Shown in pieces: positions 56,316 to 64,000 of a stretch of DNA of 64,000 nucleotides. The notes below the pieces were generated by a model. The model made no database searches. It was given only the letters and a program-made list of their open reading frames with translations, and had not been told where the DNA came from. This DNA comes from Zantedeschia hybrid cultivar (Eukaryota; Streptophyta; Magnoliopsida; Alismatales; Araceae), in assembly GCA_030544215.1 (NCBI GenBank), contig JARZZO010000011.1, positions 52,759,587 through 52,823,586 on the forward strand, written 5' to 3'. Made by a program: the position numbers and the translations under genes. Within the stretch, counting starts at the first letter, position 1. Every line of letters starts with the position of its first letter.

Positions 56316-57326
56316 ATGGCTCCTAAGAAGAGAGTGCCAGTTATTCGGGAGCAGGCAGATGTTCCTAGCGGGTCTGAGGCAGGTAGGCCGAACATGGAGC
56401 GTTTTATGGAGGCTATGATGGACACGATGATTAGATATCAGACTCGAGACCCTAGTGAGAGTTCTAGTACTCGGAGAGGGCCTTCAGCTGCTCTGGAGAG
56501 ATTCCTGAAGCTGAAGTCGCCTCATTTTACCGGTCATCCCAACCCTGATGAGGCCGTTCATTGGCTGAAGGAGCTAGAGAAGACTTTTGATACTATGGAT
56601 TGTGCGGCAGTTGAGAGGACTTCGTTGGCTACCTTCATGTTGAAGGATGATGCCTATGACTGGTGGTCGACTTTGAAGAGCTTATCTTTTGTAGATAGGA
56701 ATCTCAGGGAGATTCCATGGGAAACATCTGTGAAGGAGTTCTATGCGCAATACTTCCTTAGGCATGTCCAGAAGGCCAAGGAGAGGGAATTTATGGAATT
56801 GACTCAAGGGGGCATGATAGTGCTCAAGTACTAGATGAAATTTGTTTCGCTTGGGAGGTTTGTGCCCTTTATTTCAGGAGACGAAGAGCGTAGGACTAAG
56901 AGGTTCGTGGATGGACTGAGGTCCAACTTGAGGAGTTTTGTGGCGTCCCACTGTTGTACGAACTTGGCATCGATGGCTAAGTATGCCGCGGCAGTAGAGA
57001 CACAGCACGATCAGTCGGCTCGGGAGAGGGGACTGGTTACTCAAGGGCCGACTTATGGCAAGGGAAAGATAGCAGCAGCAGCTCCTTCGTCTGGATCAGG
57101 ATCGTCTTCATTCGGCTCCAGATTCAGGAGGTTCTTCCGAGGCGATGGCGGCAACAGTGGTAGTAACAGACCCAAGCAGAGCCAGCAGAGTCAATTGGTG
57201 TCCAGTGCTCAGTAGGAGGCAGCTCAAAGGCTTCCGGCAGCTTGTCGTCATTGTGGTGGTACTCACGGTGGGACTCAGTGTCCTGTATTTTCTGGGAGGT
57301 GTTATACTTGTGGACAGCAGGACCAT
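56316..57326 (+). pseudogene. Element C Gag, broken
   Basis: The ATG at 56316 matches the B gag start. Core motifs are FTGHPNPDEAVHWLKELEKTF, DWWSTLKS, FYAQYFLRHVQ and FVSLGRFVPFISGDEERR, then Cys/His knuckles (CRHCGGTHGGTQCP, CYTCGQQDHLARYC). TAG at 56832-56834 and 57213-57215 stand where B has CAG. No frameshift in this part. Confidence 0.88.
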
Positions 57327-58586
57327 TTGGCGAGGTATTGCCCTCAGGGGCATGGTCAGGGGCAGGGACCGGGTGATCAGAAGAAGCCGAGGACCCAGAG
57401 GAGAGTTCTTGCTATCACCAGGAAGGAGGCTCGTGCGTCCAACTTGGTGGAAGGTATACTTTCTGTCCTTGGGAACTCCGCGCATGTGTTGATTGATTCG
57501 GGTGCTTCGCATTCTTTTATTTCTGAGCATTTCGTAGATATTCTTTCTGCACCCATTGATGAGTTATCTGATGGACTGATGGTTGAGGTTCCTTCTGGGG
57601 ATTTCATGTCGACTTATAATTGTTTGAGTGAGGTTCCCTTGACCATTGAGGGTCATCAGTTACCTGCCTAGTTAGTTGTGTTTGCCATTCGTGACTTTGA
57701 TGTCATCTTGGGCATGGACTGGTTGGAGGCTTATTATGCCGAGGTGGACTGCCACAGGAAGATAGTGCGTTTCTCCATTCTGGGTATACTGACCTTCTAC
57801 TTCTAAGGTATTAGGCTCTCTTCTCGTGGTATTCTTATTTATGCTTTCAAGGCCCAGAGGTTACTTGTTGGTGGCTGTGAGGCTTTCCTTTCCTCGGTAG
57901 TTGTAGCTGGTGTTAGTAGTGGTTCGAGTCCTTGGGAGGTGCCTGTAGTCTGTGACTTTGTTGATGTGTTTCCTGGCCTTCCTCCTCAGCGGGAGGTTGA
58001 GTTCACTATTGAGCTTGCACCAAGTACGGCACCCTTGTCTAAAGCCCTGTATGCTCCGACCGAACTCGCTGAGTTGAAAGCGCAGTTGCAGGAACTACTG
58101 GATAAGGGTTTTATCCGTCCCAGTACTTCTCCGTGGGGTGCTCCAGTTCTGTTCGTTAGGAAGAAGGATGGTTCTCTGAGGCTGTGCATTGATTATAGAC
58201 AGCTGCACCAAGTAACTATAAAGAACAAGTACCCACTTCCGAGAGTCGATGATCTGATGGATCAGTTGCAGTCTGCCAAGGTATTCTCGAAGATTGACTT
58301 GAGGTCAGGGTATTACCAGATGAGGATCTGTAAGGTTGATGTGAGTAAGACGGCTTTCAGGACTCGGTACGGACATTATGAGTTTTTGGTTATGCCTTTC
58401 GGCTTGACCAATGCTCCGGCGGCTTTTATGGATTTGATGAACCGGGTCTTCAGGGCCTACCTAGATCAGTTTGTGGTGGTGTTTGTAGATGATATTTTGG
58501 TATATTCTTCTTCTGAGGAAGACATGCTACGCATTTCAGGTAGTGTTGAAAGTTTTGAGAGAGCACCAACTCTATGCCAAGTTTAG
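57327..58586 (+). pseudogene. Element C protease and RT N-part
   Basis: Same frame as gag. Protease DSGASHSFIS, then ILGMDWLEAYYAEVDCHRK. TAG 57669-57671 (CAG in B) and TAA 57804-57806 (Glu in B). RT has IDYRQLHQVTIKNKYPLPRVDDL and FVDD near 58485. Relative to B there are in-frame deletions near 57976 and 58050. A one-base frameshift near 58520 ends this part at 58586. Confidence 0.87.
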
Positions 58587-59436
58587 CAAGTGTGAATTCT
58601 GGCTAGATAAGGTGCACTTCTTAGGGTATGTCATTACTGGAGATGGCATTGCTGTAGATGCAGCCAAGATTGAGGCAGTGATGGATTGGGGCAGACTGAC
58701 AACAGTGACTGAGATCAGGAGTTTCCTAGGGTTAGCAGGGTATTACAAACGGTTTGTCCAGGATTTTTATTCAATAGCGACCCCCTTGTCGAGGTTGACT
58801 CGTAATGGAGTTCGTTTTGTATGGACCGCGGAGTGTGAGCAGAGCTTTACTGAGTTGAAAACTCGTCTCACTTCGGTTCCAATACTTGTAATTCCATCTG
58901 GTTCTGGTGGATTCGTGGTTTACTCCGATGCATCTCGTCGAGGTGCAGTTCTGATGCAGCATGGTAAGGTGGTGGCCTATGCTTCTAGGCAGCTGAAGAA
59001 GTATGAGGAGAACTATCCCACTCATGACTTAGAGTTGGCAGCTGTAGTATTTGCACTGAAGATCTGGCGGCACTATTTATATGGAGAGAAGTTTTAGGTT
59101 TTTACTGATCACAAGAGCCTGAAGTATGTATTCACGCAGAAGTATATGAACTTAAGGCAGCGCAGGTAGATGGAGTTTATCAAGGATTATGATCTCGACC
59201 TTTCTTATCATCCGAGCAAGGCAAACGTGGTGGCGGACACCTTGAGTCGAAAGACGGTCATATCACATCTTATGATTCAAGAATGGAAGTTATATGAGCA
59301 GGTTGTGGAATCTTCCTATAGGATTCCTCGAGAGGCCGATAGAGCCGTGTTGGCCAGCTTGACTGTGAGACCAACAGTGTACCATGCAGTGATCGAGGCT
59401 CAGAGGGCGGATGCAGAGCTACCGCAGATTCTTTAG
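58520..59436 (+). pseudogene. Element C RT C-part and RNase H
   Basis: In the shifted frame: VLREHQLYAKFSKCEFW, EIRSFLGLAGYYKRFVQ, RNase H YSDASRRG and THDLELAAVVFALKIWRHYLYG, then VVADTLSRK. Stops at 59095-59097 (CAG in B), 59167-59169 (TGG in B) and 59434-59436 (CAG in B). Confidence 0.86.
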
Positions 59437-60786
59437 ATATCAGAGGTGGAGTTGTGGGATGATGGCACGGTCATATTTAGAGGCAAACTCTATGTTCCAG
59501 TTGCGGAAGATGTGCGCAGGAATGTCCTGGATGAGGCGCACCATTCTAGATATGTAGTGCATCCCGGAATGACTAAGATATATCATAGTTTGAGGAGGCA
59601 CTTTTGGTGGCCTAGTATGAAGAAGGACATGGCTGATTATGTGGCAAGGTGCCTGACTTGTCAGCAGGTTAAGGTAGAGCACCAGAGACCAGGAGGGTTG
59701 TTGCAGCCGTTACCGATCCCGGAGTAGAAATGGGAGCACGTGACTATGGACTTTGTGATGGGATTGTCCGTGTCACCTGGCAGGAGGGATGCAATCTGGG
59801 TCATTATTGATCGATTGACCAAGTCTGCGCACTTTCTAGCTATTAGGAAGGACTGGTCAGTCGGTAAGTTGGCTAAGTTGTTTGTGGACCGGATCATCTC
59901 TCTACATGGGGTGCCCTTGTCCATCGTGTCAGATCGGGATTCGAGATTTACTTCTAGGTTCTGGAAGAGTTTTCAGAAGGCCTTGGGTACGCAGCTAGCC
60001 TTTAGCTCGGCTTACCATCCTGAGACTGATGGACAGTTAGAGAGGACCATTCAGACATTGGAGGATATGCTTAGGGCTTGTTGCCTAGATTGGGGAGGTT
60101 CTTGGGAGCAACACTTGTCTACAGTAGAATTTGCTTACAACAACAGTTATCATTCTAGTATCTGCATGGCGCTATTTGAGGCATTGTACGGGCAGCCGTG
60201 TCGATCTCTTGTGAATTTGTCTGAGATTGGTGAGAGGCAGATAGCAGGACCATAGTTAGTACAGCTGTGTGCTGAGGTTGCCAGAGTAGTACAGCAGAGG
60301 TTGACTACAGCTCATAGCAGGTAGAAGAGTTATGCATATTTCTGTAGGAGACCGCTTGAGTTCGAGGTTGGGGACCATATATTTCTCCGAATCTCACCCT
60401 CCAAGGGTGTGATGAGATTCGGGAAGCGAGGTAAGCTGAGTCTGCGATATATTGTGCATTTTCTCATTCTTGCTCTAATTGGGGAAACAGCGTATCAGGT
60501 AGCCTTGCCATATAGTCTTGTAGGAGTGCACGATGTGTTCAATGTTTCTTTGCTGAGGAAGTATGTTCAAGATTCGTCTCATGTCTTGGACTTCTCGGAA
60601 TTGGAAGTGGCTGAGGACTTGTCCTTTCCAGAATTTCCAATGCGTATTGAGGATCGCAGGGAACAGGTTTTTCGAAACAAGGTTGTTCCTCTCGTTAAGG
60701 TGATTTGGAAGCATCGCTCAGGAGGCGAGGCTACCTGGGAGCGTGAGGATGAGATGCGGGAGCAGTTTCCCTACCTTTTCTCGTAA
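59437..60786 (+). pseudogene. Element C integrase and chromodomain-like tail
   Basis: HHCC finger (HHSRYVVHPG...CLTCQQVK), catalytic TMDFVMG, SDRDSRF and ETDGQLE, then GKRGKLSLRYI and the chromodomain-like end VKVIWKHRSGGEATWEREDEM...YLFS with the authentic stop at 60784-60786. Stops at 59725-59727 (TGG in B), 60253-60255 (GAG in B) and 60322-60324 (CAG in B). It shows the C-terminus that B has lost. Confidence 0.88.
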
Positions 60787-60857
60787 GTTCTCCTTTTTAG
60801 CTGTGCAATCTTGTTATTGGTGCTAGTTTTGTAGCGGCAATTTCGTGGATGAAATTC

Positions 60858-60874
60858 TTTTAAGGGGAGGAGAA
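60858..60874 (+). other. Polypurine tract of element C
   Basis: TTTTAAGGGGAGGAGAA abuts the 3' LTR at 60875. Confidence 0.85.
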
Positions 60875-62965
60875 TGTAAGGATTGAGGTTTCGGATCCGG
60901 TTATTGGGTCAGTTTTGGTATCAGATCCCTTAGTTTGGGCCTTTGTGGGGCTAAGGCATGGGTCTCGACGTGGTTCAAACGGCGTCCGGTTAGGGGGACG
61001 CCTTTTAGAATGTGCCACGTGGGCTGGTTTTGGGCTGCGAGAGTACGGCCCCGGTCTTGTCATCTGAATGACGTCTTGCATGGTCGACGCCATTCAGAGT
61101 ACGACCCTGATATGTCAGAGTACGAATCCGTCTTGTCGTATGATTGGCGTCGATATTGGACGACGCGTTTTAGCTAGTTTCGGTTTGACCCCGCGAACCC
61201 TCCCTCCTTTCTCTCATTTCTCTCATCCTCTTCTCTCTCCTCCCTCTCTCCGACCCATCCCCATCCCCTTCCCCCTTCTCCTTCCTTTTCCTCTTCCCAT
61301 TCCTCCTCTCCCTCCACTCCATCAACCCCCTAACTTCCACCACTACCACCACCATCTCCTTCGCGGTGCATCTCTTTCCGGACGGCGGCCGACGTCCCGG
61401 TGGAGTGATGGTGTCCACGGCGGTACCAGCGGCGGTTTGTGGCGTGGCGGTTCGGTGGCTAGGAGCTCGGAGGAGTTTAAGTAACCGGTAGGATGACGAT
61501 CTTCGCATTATTTTGTTTAAAACAATGATTTTTCCGCTTTGAAAGTATGAAATATGTGTGGGTGTTTTTAGGGTAGAAAGTATGTCTTAAGGGATTCTTT
61601 ATGGAAATAATTAGGCCTCTTCCATATTTTCTCCATTTTGACGTTTTTTATACGATTTGGGGGAGAAATCTCACTTTGTAACTCGGGGAAGGCCAGAAGG
61701 GGAACCTGTCTAGGAGTGCTAAATGGCATATAGGGACAGCGATGCCATTTTAAATGGCGGCTTCCACCCTAGACGCGATTTAGCCCCGATCAGGAGATTT
61801 CGTTTCTGTATTAAATGGCGTCTAGGGACAACGACGCTATTTTAAATAGCGGCTGCCAGGGGCGACGCAATTTAAGCCATCTTCCGAGGCCAGTTTTCAT
61901 ATGAACAAGTTTAGGAGTCATGAATGACGTCGGCCACGGGCGACGCGATTTAAGACAGAACCTCATTAATTCATGCAATTAACATGTGTTTATATTGTTA
62001 GATAGTTTGGTTAAATGCATGCTTGAAAATATACTTTAAGGATGAGAATTTCTATGTGATCGGATCGCACTGTATTGTGTTTTGTGCGATCGTGGACCTA
62101 GAGTGACAGTTGTTAGCGTTTAGGTACCTTGTGTCAGTGTGAGAGTGACACGGCGCCGGTGTGGGAGTGGTGGGGTGACGCCTAGAGAGAGGGCACCTGG
62201 TGTACCCCAGGTATAGCTAGTATCGGTGTGTGAGTGGTACATTCGGAGTGTCACTCGTACTGGGGGAAGCAGAACCACTTAGAGTTAGACAGGCCGGAGT
62301 AGTCAGCGCGCTATCCGAGGGGTTGCTGTTTGGTCTCAACGGGTCGGTGTTTTCCACGTTCGGCCGTGTGGTTTGTGTGTTTAACCGAGACGCTAGTTGT
62401 GGACTCCGTAGTGGAGTGGTTTCAGAGTTGTGCATGTTATACTTATGAATGCATGCATTTTATATCGAAATTTGGGAATCTTTGGGGGTTGTGTTTAGTG
62501 CTTGATTTATTTAAAGTGCCTATATTTGTATTGTTGCACTTATGGGTGCGTGAATGAGTGGTGGGGATCGAATGATCCCTACTGAGTCCATTTCGATGAG
62601 ACTCATCCCCTGTGGTTTTCAGGTGAGGGTTCCAGACATGCGTAGCGAGGAGAGTGTTGTCTCGGATTACGCACCAGCAGCTAGTGTTCTGGGATATGAG
62701 CCGATGTAGTTGTTATTTTCCTTTCAAGCCTGTATGCTTAATTATTTCCTTTCAGTTGGAATATGTAATTATTTGATGAGTCAAGTCGAATTATAATAAT
62801 TTTTAATTTCTGCACTTTCTTTACAATTCGATGTGATGTGGATGTTTAACTTAGTTTATCATTTATTTCCTAAACTTATCGAGATCCTGGTTTGACTCTA
62901 ATTTTTAATGATTCGATACCCATTTAGTAATCAGATCTCCGATTATAGGGTGGCGGGTCATTACA
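60875..62965 (+). repeat. Element C 3' LTR
   Basis: 2,091 bp, TGTAAGGATT...GGGTCATTACA. Dyads at 60977, 61066, 61142, 61721, 61752, 61813, 61844 and 61922. It holds a CT-rich leader-like stretch (61195-61340) and a conserved exon-like segment ending CCGGTAGGATGACG near 61498. Confidence 0.93.
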
Positions 62966-64000
62966 GCTTAGGACGTACCTTCTGAGGTTACCGGAGGGTT
63001 TTATAGGAAAAGGTTTGAAAACGTTTCCAGAGTCCGCAGGTAGGTCAAAATGGGGTAAGCCCGATCCCGTCCCCGTACTGGATGATATTTTGGCTTCCTT
63101 ATCTGGTACATGTTTCCCCAATTAGAGGATCGAAGGGGGATTCGGAAAAGACTTCCCTAAGAGGAGGGGATCGTCCCGAATCTTTCGGAGTCTGTTTCGG
63201 ATTCGAATGAGTTTCTCGCGAGAATTCGCCTATATGACTTAAAGGAGCCCAGTGGACTCCAAAGACGTCTTGGGTGCCCTCCTAACGGGCCGGCCCACTC
63301 AGCATATGCGCCGATCTGAATCGGACCCTCTCAATGATATTTTACCATGCATCGCATGAGCATAAAAAAACTAAGTTACACTTTTTGAGACGCATACTCA
63401 ATCACATGTAATGATATATTATATATTTGTGAAGCATAAAGACTCAAAACACTAAGATGGACATTATATATGATACGACTAGACTAGCATTCCTTTATAT
63501 TACATTGTAGTTTATTTTAATTTTCATCATGTGTATGCTCTATTTCATTGTTGCATCTTCCTGTCCAGTGTGAATCATTGCACCAAAGTGAAGGTTGGAC
63601 AATCTGAAGTAAGAACAACCTTATAAGGGTGAATGCCAATAATAATCAGCCCAACGGACTCTCATGCATTATGAGACTCCAGAAGGTAAAGAATCTCCTT
63701 AAGAGGATATGAAGAAAATGAGAAACAAAATAAGGAAATGAAGAGCAGAAGGGAAAACTCCAACCGCTCCCACCCTCTCTCTCCCTCTTGCAGATCGTGC
63801 AGTGGCTGCTATAAAGCTTAGAAGAGCTGTTGCCAAGCAATATCAGTGAGCGATAGGTTCCCACAACTCTTGCATCCACAAAGTAAATAAAATCTTATAC
63901 AATCAAAACACAATTGAAGTAGTAAACATGACCATTAGCTGCTTGAGCGTGACCATAGCTTTCGTTTCCCACAGTAACGCCGCAAACCCCGTTATGGAAC
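62966..64000. other. Unassigned DNA right of element C
   Basis: No gene or known repeat recognised. No dyads, LTR terminus or Pol motif seen. A GC-moderate stretch (62966-63330) with GGGCCGGCCCACT is followed by AT-rich DNA. It is either the host DNA into which C inserted or part of another element. Confidence 0.4.

Larger units (their letters stand above)
54281..62965 (+). mobile_element. Element C, chromovirus-type Ty3/gypsy, degenerate, 5' LTR cut by A2
   Basis: Same design as element B but on +: 5' LTR (first ~211 bp missing), initiator-Met PBS, gag-pol frame, polypurine tract, 3' LTR 60875-62965. The missing LTR start would lie left of the window, beyond A2, F and the rest. Coding has ten in-frame stops, small in-frame deletions and one frameshift. 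LTR divergence is the highest of the pairs here, about 5-7% by eye, in keeping with its outermost position. Confidence 0.93.

Overview
The window is a nest of LTR retrotransposons from a flowering-plant nuclear genome, probably a eudicot. It holds Tat/Ogre, chromovirus (Tekay/Del-like), Athila-like and Ty1/copia elements, plant primer sites (initiator Met, Asp and Arg-type tRNA) and 1.3-2.8 kb LTRs. I found no host gene, tRNA or rRNA. The species cannot be named from this sequence.

Reading target-site duplications (TSDs) and broken ORFs from the outside in gives the nesting order. (1) Element C, a chromovirus on +, is the oldest frame: truncated 5' LTR 54281-56159, coding 56316-60786, 3' LTR 60875-62965. 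(2) Element A2, Tat/Ogre on -, sits in the 5' LTR of C. It runs from 54280 down to 18343 and its 3' LTR lies off the left edge. (3) A2 carries three insertions. The first is element F, a Tat-like element on +, from off the left edge to 18342. The second is copia element D on +, 19896-40786, TSD ATATG. The third is a solo LTR of family B', 46407-49252, TSD CTCTC. (4) F is interrupted by a B' LTR (1-308) and by element A1, a second Tat/Ogre copy on -, 3078-18201, TSD TCGGC. (5) A1 is interrupted by element B, a nearly intact chromovirus on -, 7055-16443, TSD CGTTC. D is interrupted by element E, Athila-like on +, 27178-38832, TSD AGGCG.

LTR-pair divergence judged by eye agrees with this order: C about 5-7%, D about 3%, B about 1.3%, E about 0.8%. 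Coding decay agrees partly. C has ten in-frame stops and a frameshift, D has stops and deletions, E has four stops in one frame, and B has one internal TAG plus an early TGA. Most stops fit C-to-T or G-to-A change (CAG to TAG, TGG to TAG, CGA to TGA), as expected for methylated DNA.

The most unusual signal is a 32-bp imperfect dyad: an 11-nt left arm with core GCGTCG, a variable 9-nt spacer and a 12-nt right arm with core GACGC. I located at least 68 copies by eye. They lie in the LTRs of B, B', C and the unrelated A family, and also in A internal non-coding DNA. They are absent from D, E and F. In LTRs they form higher-order arrays: single dyads every 88-89 bp in A, and back-to-back pairs every 110-112 bp in B and B'. 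The shared arms, fixed spacer length and presence in two unrelated lineages suggest a dimeric protein-binding site, a mobile mini-palindrome or a shared regulatory module.
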